DNA from: Tubiluchus corallicola
Taxonomy: Eukaryota > Priapulida > Priapulimorpha > Priapulimorphida > Tubiluchidae
Assembly (NCBI GenBank): GCA_030141605.1
Contig: JAQGDQ010001312.1
Location: forward strand, 1 to 20,000
Reading direction: 5' to 3'
DNA: 20,000 nucleotides
Made by a program: the position numbers and the translations under genes. The notes under the pieces were generated by a model. That model had not been told where the DNA came from, did no database searches, and worked only from the letters and a program-made list of their open reading frames with translations. This document shows, in pieces, positions 9,801-17,973 of this stretch (the first letter of the stretch is position 1; each line of letters opens with the position of its first letter).

Positions 9801-11996
9801 CCGAATTCTGGTCAGGATTCTCCTGGTAACTGTGGATTTGGTATAGTTGTGTGTGTGTGTGGATTGGGGGGGGGGGGTGGTCGGCCCAAGGTGTTCATCA
9901 CCTTCTTCAATTAATTAACTGTTACGCTAATTGTTGGTAACGTGACGTTTTCCTAATGTGTGTGCATGTGTATGTGTGTGCATATGGATGGACATGTACA
10001 TGTGTTGATAGGGTGTGAGGCTCTGATGAATCTGTCTTGTATGTACCATGCTAGCTTTGTAACAAATGATCCTACTAGGTATCCTCTCACATCAATTTAA
10101 TACAATTTACCATTAATTTCAGGTCAGTATGTCCCGCCGGATGAAGTGCATCCTAAACTGTGGGATGGCGCTTTTAAGAAATTTCGCAAACCCAAGAGCA
10201 GATTGTTGGCCATTCAGCGGCACAATCTTGGGAAAGATCCCGCCACGGAGCGAACGAAACTTAGGCACAAAATGAAAGCTCGAAATAAGAAGCTGAAATC
10301 TCTGGGAATCGACTACAACTTTCAGGTATTTACTATTGTTTACGTATGTAAGTACAATCAAACTATAGTTTACGTATGTAAGTACAATCAAACCATAGTT
10401 TACGTATGTAAGTACAATCAAACCATAGTTTACGTATGTAAGTACAGTCAAACCATAGTTTACGTATGTAAGTACAGTCAAACCATAGTTTACGTATGTA
10501 AGTACAGTCAAACCATAGTTTACGTATGTAAGTACAATCAAACCATAGTTTACGTATGTAAATACAATCAAACCATAGTTTATGTGTGTAAGTACAGTCA
10601 AACCATAGTTTATGTATGTAAGTACAATCAAACCATAGTTCACGTATGTAAGTACAGTCAAACTATAGTTTACGTATGTAAGTACAATCAAACCATAGTT
10701 TACGCATGTAAGTACAATCAAACCATAGTTTACGTATGTAAGTACAGTCAAACCATAGTTTACGTATGTAAGTACAGTCAAACCATAGTTTACGTATGTA
10801 AGTACAATCAAACCATAGTTTACGTATGTAAATACAATCAAACCATAGTTTATGTGTGTAAGTACAGTCAAACCATAGTTTACGTATGTAAGTACAGTCA
10901 AACCATAGTTTATGTGTGTAAGTACAATCAAACCATAGTTCAGGTATGTAAGTACAGTCAAACTATAGTTTACGTATGTAAATATAATCAAACCATAGTT
11001 TATGTGTGTAAGTACAGTCAAACCATAGTTTATGTATGTAAGTACAATTAAACCATAGTTTACGTATGTAAGTACAATCAAACTATAGTTTACGTATGTA
11101 AATACAATCAAACCATAGTTTATGTGTGTAAGCACAGTCAAACCATAGTTTATGTATGTAAGTACAATCAAACCATAGTTCACGTATGTAAGTACAATCA
11201 AACTATAGTTTACTTATGTAAGTACAATCAAACCATAGTTTACGTATGTAAGTACAATCAAACCTCATTGTAATACCCTTGATAGTGCCGACCTCGCTTA
11301 ACCCTCAAATTTTTAGCAAAACAAAATGATCATATTTGCATCGTTATAACGCCAAACTTACTGCAACACCAACTTTTTTGCAGCCCCAAAGTAGGTGGTA
11401 TGAAGAGCTTTAACTGTGGAAGATACGTGCAATTTACATGCACTAGCGGAACTTTTAAAAATCTGGATTTGGTTTCTGTTAATGAACACCAAGCAAAGGA
11501 GCAGTGGCGTTTCTACAGTATGCATATGCTTTAAGAAGCCTAGTCTGTTTATTGGTTACTATTCTGTTACGTAATATAGCTGAAACGGCGCGGCTCTGGC
11601 CTCCACTTCACGTACTACTAATGTATAATACTTCTGTTGTACTCTATTTATTTCATTTTTATTCCTATGTAGCAGTCCGCCATAGATGAACCAGATGTGA
11701 AACTGGAAGATGAATTTGGTACGGCCATCCAGTCTACGGAGGCAGAGGCAGTTTTAGTGGAGGACTCCAGCGAAGACGAAATCGCTTTTAAAACTCCGCC
11801 TCGTGCCGTAAAATCGTCCAGACTTGCAAGTCTTCGATTAAGCAGCGGCAAAACTAGCAGAGCGAGAACAGTCGGTGCACAGTCGCTCGACAAGAAGCGA
11901 AGTTCTGTTATAGAAAAATCTAAGCCAGCGAAAAACCTTCAAAAAACTGTAAACAGCAAGAGAGCTAACAGAAAGAAAAAACAAGTGAACGTATAA
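6806..11996 (+). CDS. NIFK: NIFK-like nucleolar RRM protein, complete, four exons (6806-6928, 7784-7892, 10123-10325, 11673-11996)
   Basis: NIFK is a nucleolar RNA-binding protein that joins pre-60S ribosomes, helps process the internal spacer before 5.8S/28S rRNA, and in vertebrates binds the Ki-67 FHA domain. The spliced product is 252 residues. The RRM occupies about residues 5-78, with RNP2 IYVGHL (7-12) and RNP1 KGYAFIEF (46-53). It is followed by the family's PP-EVHPKLW block (about 82-92) and a lysine/arginine-rich stretch ending GIDYNFQ (residue 145). The C-terminal exon is acidic, then has a TP site (T186), then a basic tail (SKRANRKKK) likely to be a nuclear/nucleolar signal. Junctions are phase 0 (AAG|gtaagg), phase 1 (T|gtaagc, completing a Cys codon) and phase 0 (CAG|gtattt); all introns are GT-AG. 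Compared with human NIFK (293 aa) it lacks the ~40-residue leader before the RRM and has a shorter C-terminus. A stop just upstream supports this start, unless a separate first coding exon exists. The Ki-67-type phospho-motif is reduced to a single TP site, so FHA binding is uncertain. Confidence 0.93.
7196..7681 (+). repeat. Dispersed repeat R1, copy 1 (NIFK intron 1)
   Basis: This ~486-bp segment recurs in direct orientation at 13256-13587. Shared blocks run from gcctataaaagtta to aatcatccggttttcc. Copy 1 holds about 70-90 bp at each of two places (about 7410-7485 and 7575-7660) that copy 2 lacks. Internal words such as cgtcagaaactaac occur twice. No terminal inverted repeats or coding frame are evident, so the class is unknown; a non-autonomous mobile element is the likeliest reading. 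Confidence 0.8.
7945..8124 (+). mobile_element. Degenerate MITE with GGATTCAC ends (NIFK intron 2)
   Basis: The left end reads GGATTCACAAAGCG. The right end, read inward, is GGGGCCGGATTCACTAACGC, giving an imperfect terminal inverted repeat around an A/T-rich core that repeats ttcgtaa-type words. It starts ~50 bp behind the exon 2 donor. No transposase frame, and no target duplication could be fixed because the left end is degraded. Confidence 0.55.
8236..8678 (+). mobile_element. TTAA-flanked MITE, 443 bp (NIFK intron 2)
   Basis: Ends AGGACAAGAAAA and (inverted) AGGACAAGAAAA continue as an imperfect inverted repeat for ~60 bp; both arms include CTCAGAAAATTT. The element is bounded by TTAA at 8232-8235 and 8679-8682, the target duplication of piggyBac-type transposases. 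The interior has a GC-richer patch (8380-8545) with a 67-codon minus-strand frame (8310-8513) of no recognised domain. It is non-autonomous. Confidence 0.8.
9163..9305 (+). mobile_element. Small piggyBac-like MITE, 143 bp (NIFK intron 2)
   Basis: Bounded by TTAA at 9159-9162 and 9306-9309. Termini are CCCTTTCA on both sides (inverted), extending to about 20 bp with mismatches (TACCCAT against GTCCCAT). TTAA plus a CCC-starting end is the piggyBac signature. Too small to encode anything. Confidence 0.85.
9310..10122 (+). other. 3' part of NIFK intron 2: pyrimidine tract, G12 run, GT-rich stretches
   Basis: No gene. It contains a pyrimidine-rich stretch at about 9634-9682, a short (GT)n followed by twelve consecutive Gs at 9866-9877, and a GT/CATG-rich region at 9957-10008. 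It ends in the exon 3 acceptor (ttaatttcag, AG at 10121-10122). Confidence 0.6.
10338..11264 (+). repeat. 30-bp minisatellite, 31 units, at the start of NIFK intron 3
   Basis: Units of exactly 30 bp (gtttacgtatgtaagtacaa followed by tcaaaccata) repeat from 10338 without length change; the 31st is cut at 27 bp. Main variants are acaatca/acagtca and tacgtatg/tatgtgtg. In the last third they recur as four-unit blocks of 120 bp (10981 and 11101, related blocks at 10561 and 10831). Twenty-six of 31 units contain GTAAGT; five have GTAAAT or GTAAGC. The array begins 12 bp after the exon 3 donor. Because 30 is a multiple of 3 and these frames lack stops, long open frames run through it on both strands (10-residue repeats); these are not taken as genes. 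Confidence 0.97.
11265..11672 (+). other. Remainder of NIFK intron 3
   Basis: About 400 bp with no repeat or element recognised, ending in a pyrimidine-rich 3' splice region (tttcatttttattcctatgtag). Confidence 0.6.
11671..11675 (+). promoter_or_regulatory. NIFK: NAGNAG tandem 3' splice site of NIFK exon 4
   Basis: The acceptor reads tatgtagcagTCC, so AG at 11671-11672 or at 11674-11675 can be used. Both keep the frame and differ by one glutamine codon (residue 146 present or absent). Confidence 0.7.
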
Positions 11997-12387
11997 TTAT
12001 CTTGTGAATGATACGTAGCTGTACATCTCTGTGACTAATTGGAAGGCCGGCTGTTAAATCACTCAACTTACACACCTTTGTAAGGCTGATGCAGTTTCAG
12101 TTGTGACTTCACTCACTTTTTGAACAGATTCAAGTTCAAGTGTTGAATTTTGAATTATAAACGTGTCAAAATGATTTTTAAATGACCACTGTACAGCAGT
12201 GTTATGTGACAATTCGAAATTACTGCTATTTTTAATAATGTGCATTTTTTGATATTATAATAGAGTATAAAGAAAGCTGTTTACTAGAAGTTTGGCTTCT
12301 GAGTTATACGTTTACTTTATAGTTGCTGTCTTTGACAAATAGTTCTAGAAGATGTAATACGTAGTGTGAGCCAGTGTATGTCAGCCA
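11997..12387 (+). other. Probable NIFK 3' UTR and intergenic DNA
   Basis: No canonical AATAAA or ATTAAA was found between the stop codon and the TIR element at 12388; only variants such as TATAAA (about 12155 and 12266) occur. The first AATAAA in the sense direction (12437-12442) lies inside that element. Confidence 0.5.
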
Positions 12388-12886
12388 GGCTGCATAAGAT
12401 TATGGATATCCATAAAATAAGACCAAAAATCCGTAAAATAAAATTTGAAAAATTCATCAAATAAAAAATGCATAAAATAAAAAAATATTTTTTTTTTTGT
12501 GATTTTTTGTACAAAGTAGCGAGTTGTAAGCATTGGCAACACTGAAAACGAACGTTAGGAGAGAAAGAGAAAGAAAACAAACCAACAAAAGCGCATTTGC
12601 GGATTTGCTATTTTACATTGGTTTTTTTCTCATTGTCTTTTTGTTATCAAGATGTCGAAGTTTCAACCAAAGCATGAGCTGGAGTTCGGTCTGAAACCAA
12701 GTCCTGCGTGTTTAAAAACACGTTTCAAGCACTCCTGTTTTTACTTTTTAATTGATTTCCCCCTGGGCATCTCGTTCCAGATATAGTCTATTTCTTATTT
12801 TATTGATATCCATAAAATAAAATTTCAAAAATCCATAAAATAAGCTATTTTATTTATTTTATACATATTCATAATCTTATGCACCC
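12388..12886 (+). mobile_element. TIR element with cataaaataa subterminal repeats
   Basis: The left end GGCTGCATAAGATTATGGATAT and the right end (inverted) GGGTGCATAAGATTATGAATAT form an inverted repeat of ~22 bp with two mismatches. Inside both ends, copies of ccataaaataa recur in tandem-like fashion, as in hAT-type elements with subterminal transposase sites. The core carries a 44-codon frame (12652-12786) starting at an ATG with A at -3. No transposase is recognised and no target duplication could be fixed, so the superfamily is open. Confidence 0.65.
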
Positions 12887-13255
12887 TATTGTCAGGTGTT
12901 TGTTAAGAGCATGACTTGCACTACTGATAATGAATTCTTAAAAGTTTCTTGAAATGCAATATCACGTAATAGAAAATCAGCATAACTGCAAATTTGTGAT
13001 GTGATTTTTTTTAGAGTCAATTTAGTCTTTGTTGTGCCAATCAGTACACTTTTTTGGCTATGACGGTGGCTGTTTAGGTACATTATGTACCTAAATGAAA
13101 AAGTGAATTTCTCGTAAATGGTATAAGTGTACTCGCTGGCAGAGCTTTTATAACATCTTGGTTGCCAGCTCTTACTGTTTTGGTTTTGTTTAAAGGAAGA
13201 CAGGACGATTGTTTAGACCCAATCTCATTTTAATTTACTGTCCAACATATAAATT
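12887..13255. other. Intergenic spacer with a short palindrome
   Basis: No gene or long repeat. It contains a perfect 11-bp inverted repeat with a one-base centre at 13073-13095 (tttaggtacat / atgtacctaaa). Confidence 0.6.
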
Positions 13256-13587
13256 TTCTTGCCTATAAAAGTTAACAGTTGTTCCTTATATTTGAATAAT
13301 TAGCTTAGAAAGTTAATTAATGGCAACCGAACACAGCTATTGCTTACGTCAGAAACTAACCACTGTTTGTGCAATGGAGGGCATCTTCCCTTGCGGGTCA
13401 AGCACATTTACATAAGTGTTACTGCTTAAATGCATGATGTCATGAAAAATGGGCCATGCAAATGTGACAAAAAGGCACCACTGCCAATCTTAGTAGATTC
13501 ACTGAGCCGTGCGTAGCTTTGAAAATTTAACGAAATTTGAGTATCCAATTGTAGTTTTCACGTGTTTACACAATCATCCGGTTTTCC
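13256..13587 (+). repeat. Dispersed repeat R1, copy 2
   Basis: Direct-orientation copy of 7196-7681, shorter by ~150 bp because of two internal gaps. It ends at atccggttttcc, just 13 bp before the first unit of the minisatellite at 13601. Confidence 0.8.
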
Positions 13588-13600
13588 GTAAAAAAATATA

Positions 13601-14462
13601 GCATGGTGGTAGGTATAACATACTGCAGTACAGTGTATATAGAGTATTGCATATACAGTGTATTCACTATTGTTTGGTATAGCTTACTATAGCGTGGTGG
13701 TAGGTATACCATACTACAGTACAGTGTATATAGAGTATTGCATATACAGTGTATACAGGGTGTGATAGTGCATAGCATGGTGGTAGGTATAACATACTGC
13801 AGTACAGTGTATATAGAGTATTGCATATACAGTGTATACAGGGTGTGATAGTGCATAGCATGGTGGTAGGTATAACATACTGCAGTACAGTGTATATAGA
13901 GTATTGCATATACAGTGTATTCACTATTGTTTGGTATAGCTTACTATAGCGTGTTGGTAGGTATACCATACTACAGTACAGTGTATATAGAGTATTGCAT
14001 ATACAGTGTATTCACTATTGTTTGGTATAGCTTACTATAGCGTGGTGGTAGGTATACCATACTACAGTACAGTGTATATAGAGTATTGCATATACAGTGT
14101 ATACAGGGTGTGATAGTGCATAGCATGGTGGTAGGTATAACATACTGCAGTACAGTGTATATAGAGTATTGCATATACAGTGTATACAGGGTGTGATAGT
14201 GCATAGCATGGTGGTAGGTATAACATACTGCAGTACAGTGTATATAGAATATTGCATATACAGTGTATTCACTATTGTTTGGTATAGCTTACTATAGCGT
14301 GGTGGTAGGTATACCATACTGCAGCACAGTGTATATAGAGTATTGCATATACAGTGTATACAGGGTGTGATAGTGCATAGCATGGTGGTAGGTATAACAT
14401 ACTGCAGTACAGTGTATATAGAGTATTGCATATACAGTGTATACAGAGTGTGATAGTGCAGG
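13601..14462 (+). repeat. Higher-order minisatellite, 83/91-bp units, 10 copies
   Basis: Units start (gcatggtgg or gcgtgttgg/gcgtggtgg) at 13601, 13692, 13775, 13858, 13949, 14040, 14123, 14206, 14297 and 14380. Two heads (A: gcatgg with aacatactgcag; B: gcgtgg with taccatact) and two tails (long 91: ttcactattgtttgg; short 83: acagggtgtgatag) combine as A-long, B-short, A-short. This 257-bp trimer occurs three times, the middle one carrying an extra B-long unit. Head B always follows a long tail. Minus-strand open frames in the array are repeat artefacts. Confidence 0.95.
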
Positions 14463-16239
14463 TGTCAGATTTACCTCGCTGTCATTGCAATTGAGATATC
14501 ACCTTGCTCCTAAACCTTTAAATTCCTAACTCACTATTACTGTGTGGCAAGTCGTTGCTATTGGGGTTGACAGTTTCGGCTTTGGAGCTAATTTCATTGC
14601 ATTTAAAGTAATCGAGTGCACAAAAAGGCCACATCAAATGAATTTGTCATTTTGATTTGTGCACCACCATGAAGAAAACAATAATTTAAGAAAAAGGATG
14701 TTTTCCTGACAGTAATTTAGAGTCGATTGAACCCATGAAGTGAATCGGAATTTTATTAACGTAATGTGTCCATACAATAATTATTAAGACAAATTCAATA
14801 CTGTAAATAACCCATTCTACAGCTGTAAAACCAAACGTCACTTGAAATCCAAACAAGTTTTTTTTGCTGAGAATGCTGAGGATATATTATGCAGGATGAT
14901 GTCTATGATGAATTTTATTTCTGGGGAATCTTGGATCAATTTTGATACAGCATAAAAAATAATTTCCGTCGATTCGTGAGCAAATCTTCAACTTGGTGCA
15001 ATTGCTAGATTAATAATACCCTTAGTGTACTTGCTTTTCGCCCATGAAGTCGAGTAGGCCCTTAGAGTACATAGGATTTACTTCAGACCATTTAATTCTG
15101 CGAACAAGTTACACAAGTAGCAATGTTACCAAAGATTGGAAAATTCTACTCCTGGTTTCCTGATGCATGGTGTGGATTTACTAAACTAGCATGTGTACCA
15201 AAATAATAATAAACAGGACCACATTAAAAATATGCATTGTATATTTTAGATATTATCTACGACTGTGTCCGAAATAAAACTTTATTAAATTTATCACAAA
15301 TTATAGTGATTTTTCGCTGAATGCCACAGTCCACAGCCATGATGTGGTCGTTGCGGTGTGTTACAATTATAAAAAATTACTTTGCGTCGAACTCACAGCA
15401 CCAGTTTTTGAAACTTCAAACCATTTGCAGCCAGCTTATAAAGCGCTGTTGCTGTCTGCTGTTTTGACGTGTTGTTTTAGTAATTTTGGTGGTCATTTTA
15501 CTCGCCTAAACTAAATTAAAGAGAAAAATGTGTAGCTTATTGATGTGTTATTTTTAGTACCGTGTCAGTGCGACCACTACTTTTGGTCATTAAAGCAGGA
15601 ACCTTTACAAATAATTGTTGTTACAGTAATCGAGACCGGAAACACATGGCCTACCTAAATCTTGGCGTGGTGGTCCTATTGACTGACGGCAGTCATCCTA
15701 ATTATTCACACATGTAGATTCTCATGAGTACTTATTAGTATATCTCCTAACTTTTCTTTATAGACTACATGCATTGCTTAATTTTTGGACTCACATTAAA
15801 AAATAGTAAACAATATAACTGAAAGTTTAATAAAATTATATATATACTTTCAATAGTTGTAAATTTTTCATACTACTTTACAATGATTATAACAAATAAT
15901 ACGAAATTGATACTAACTATAAGTCCTGCTAATAATTTTTTCCATTCTTCTTCATTAGTCATCACCTTCGTTCATTCTATTCTTGCAACCTTCTGTCAGC
16001 ATCAAACAGATAACTAATTTGTCCGACCCTTTCGCACTCACCTACTCAACATCAAGTGCATAATAACTATTTTGTTTCATTTTTAACTGAGTAACTTATA
16101 ATTTTTTGTGATCGTCTACTTACGAAAATTGTATAGTGATGTATTTACACTTCGAAAGGCTTTAATATTCGTGTATCCTGTTAGCCAATCACTAGTTGAC
16201 TAATTACGTTTGTATATATTATTTTCTTCAAATAAACTA
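14463..16239. other. Unassigned intergenic region
   Basis: About 1.8 kb of AT-rich DNA with no supported coding exon, RNA gene, tandem repeat or inverted-repeat element on either strand. Confidence 0.45.
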
Positions 16240-16624
16240 TAGTCAACCTAGGATATAAGGGACAGAGGGTGTATTTACATCTGTACTTTTTCGTACTTTT
16301 ACTTTTTATGGATTATTGCTACACATTCAGTTCAAACGGAATGTAGGAAGCTCTTTCAGTGATGCGAGATGTATGTGACTGTGGAAACCGAGCTGTTTGA
16401 AGGCCGAGTTTGTGAAAAATTGAGGTTAAAAATCGATCAATTTTCCTTTGGTCATAGGGTCCTTTATGTGCAAGGTAATTTACCTGTGTTTCTGTTGCGC
16501 GGGACCTGAAGTTATCGTCCCTTATATCCGAGTACGTTATATACAAAGATTTTTATCACAGAAAATGTTACGCAAAATAGTTATTGCCCCTTATAAGCAA
16601 GTATCTTATACCCGAGGTTGACTG
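16240..16624 (+). mobile_element. TA-flanked MITE, 385 bp, pogo/mariner-like
   Basis: The right end, read inward, is CAGTCAACCTCGGGTATAAG. The left end is tAGTCAACCTAGGATATAAG, with T in place of the first C. TA flanks both sides (16238-16239 and 16625-16626). The first nine bases match the MITE at 1852-2180 but the interiors differ, so these are two families of one superfamily. The phrase (c)ttata(t)cc(g)ag recurs internally near 16520 and 16610. A 75-codon minus-strand frame (16319-16546) has no transposase motifs and is not called. Confidence 0.8.
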
Positions 16625-16749
16625 TATTGTTTAAATTAACTTTATACATGACAGTTGCAGTTTTTAATTCTCTCTTATCCCGGCCCCCGGAGCGCAGTTC
16701 TAAGAATTCTAGGTAATATCTGAGGTACTGATAACGAATGCACGGTAAA

Positions 16750-17814
16750 ATGGCAGTCATACCGACAGCACCACCATTACGTGAACTGCACAATTTATCT
16801 CAGCTGACTATGAATGAAGATAAGATTCTTTCATCACAGCTCATACGTCCGAACGTGTCAGCGATTCTGCAAAAGGCGCCAAAAGCGCGTGAGAACTTCA
16901 AACCACCATGGTTTGTATTTTTTAATTATTTATAAATTCTGTATTTATTTGAGTACTTTGTTGTTACTGTTACTAGAACCATTCAGTCATGCTGCATTCT
17001 GTCATGCTGCATTATATTTATATATAAATATGGTTGGTTGGCATCCTTCTGTCTCGGAAGACAATGGAGTGTGCGCCAAGAGAGTCGGTTATTGATCACA
17101 TTGATGGAGCTGCAGCGTCGACTGTGGCTGAGCAGTGCGATCCTTGTACGTCTCCAGGGCACACGCCTGGGCAAGGTGTATGGAGATCCTGAATTGCCCA
17201 GACAACAGGAACCCCCTCTCTTCCTCCCTGGTGTAGTCCAAAGGAAAGCGGAGCGATACGTTTGGCACCAGGTTGGCTGCCGGAGTCAGTGAGCATGCTG
17301 CACTGGTCTGCCTTCGGAGCTCCACTCCTGATTTGGAAGGTTTACTCCTGTACACATGGCCGTTGGGTCACTTGACCTCCTCCGCCCTCTAGCCGTTGGC
17401 TGCCTTGTGCAGCTCCTCCGCCTAGTGTCGAGATACAGTGTGGGCATCACGCAAGCCTACAGCACCTGGTATTCCTAGGCGGTCACCCATCCAAGCACTA
17501 ACCAGGCTCTACGTTGCTTAACTTTGGTGATCAGACGAGAACCGGTGTTTTCAACATGATTTGGCCGTAGTCAAAAGTACTATGCTGCAGCAGTTACTGC
17601 TTGTTATTCTCTATTCCTAAATCAGTTATAATGATTTTTTAATTCAAATATCCAGGAAAAGATCTATGATTCCCCCACCTCCTCGGCTGTTTAGTGACCG
17701 CAGTAAGAAAGATAATGAAGTGATATCGCAGATCTTACAGAACGCGGCAGAAGATGTCCGTCCCACTCAAACCCCACAGCTCGCTGGACATGGCGATGAC
17801 AACGAATTATACAG
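16750..17814 (+). CDS. 5' end of an unrecognised protein-coding gene (exons 16750-16910 and 17656-17814), continues beyond the window
   Basis: The two exons join through a split tryptophan codon (TG|gtttgt ... tatccag|G), phase 2. The second ends AG|gtacgt, also phase 2. Together they give 106 codons: an N-terminus with prolines (IPTAPPL), a hydrophilic middle (LQKAPKARENFKPPW, about residues 40-54), a proline patch (IPPPPRLF, 58-65), then a charged probably helical stretch (RSKKDNEVISQILQNAAEDV, about 69-88). No membrane segment, signal peptide or known domain is seen. The ATG at 16750 has A at -3 and G at +4; an in-frame ATG four codons earlier (16738) has a weak context, and a stop precedes it at 16732-16734. 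Support is the codon-like composition, frame-consistent splice sites and the shared reading phase; the product and its role are unknown. A MITE ends 125 bp upstream. Confidence 0.65.
17016..17572 (-). mobile_element. 5S-headed SINE-like element (SINE3 type), antisense in intron 1 of the second gene
   Basis: On the minus strand a full-length 5S-like head (17572 down to 17454) runs into a GC-rich non-coding body (to about 17040) and a short AT-rich tail (atatttatatataaatat, about 17017-17034). The composition is clearly unlike the AT-rich intron. There is no T-run terminator after the 5S part, so Pol III transcription would continue into the body, as in 5S-derived SINEs. A word tgcagcat (minus strand) lies on both flanks (complement of 17582-17589 and, twice, of 16988-17012), a possible target duplication. 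Frames across the body (17038-17355, both strands) are not taken as coding. I could not match the body to a named SINE core domain. Confidence 0.6.
17454..17572 (-). rRNA. 5S rRNA-like sequence (SINE head or pseudogene)
   Basis: The 119-nt minus-strand sequence follows metazoan 5S rRNA from end to end: start GACTACGGCC, then TCTCGTCTGATCACC, the A-box region AGTTAAGCAACGTAG, the C-box TGCTTGGATGGGTGACCG, and the end GTGCTGTAGGCTT. The second base creates an A-G mismatch in the closing helix, and the stretch before TCTCG (ttgaaaacaccggt) departs from consensus. With no terminator and a single copy this is unlikely to be a working rRNA gene, although the internal promoter boxes look intact. Confidence 0.75.
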
Positions 17815-17973
17815 GTACGTCGTTTTGTTAGCGTGGCAAAGTTGTTTCATTTGAAAGCGACGTGTTGGGAGCGAAAGAGGAGGTTGAATGATAAAGAGGA
17901 GGTCGTAATTGGTTGTAGTTGATAACTGATTATTGATTAACGGAGACAAGAATGTCGACACTTTCCTCCACTG

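Noticed and set aside
10119-11201. 360-codon minus-strand frame through the 30-bp array
   Set aside because: Its length comes from a stop-free repeat unit divisible by 3; it overlaps real exon 3 on the other strand and has no non-repeat coding sequence of its own.
10338-11264. Regular 30-bp repeat as a CRISPR array
   Set aside because: There are no unique spacers between repeats, and the context is an intron of an animal gene.
13566-14431. Overlapping minus-strand frames in the 83/91-bp array
   Set aside because: Low-complexity translations of a minisatellite in several frames at once, with no start context or domain.
16319-16546. 75-codon minus-strand frame inside the pogo/mariner-like MITE
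   Set aside because: No DDE or DNA-binding motif, and the element is too short to be autonomous.
17038-17355. Several overlapping frames in the GC-rich block of the second gene's intron 1
   Set aside because: Frames are open on both strands because AT-rich stops are rare there; the block is better explained as the body of the 5S-headed element.
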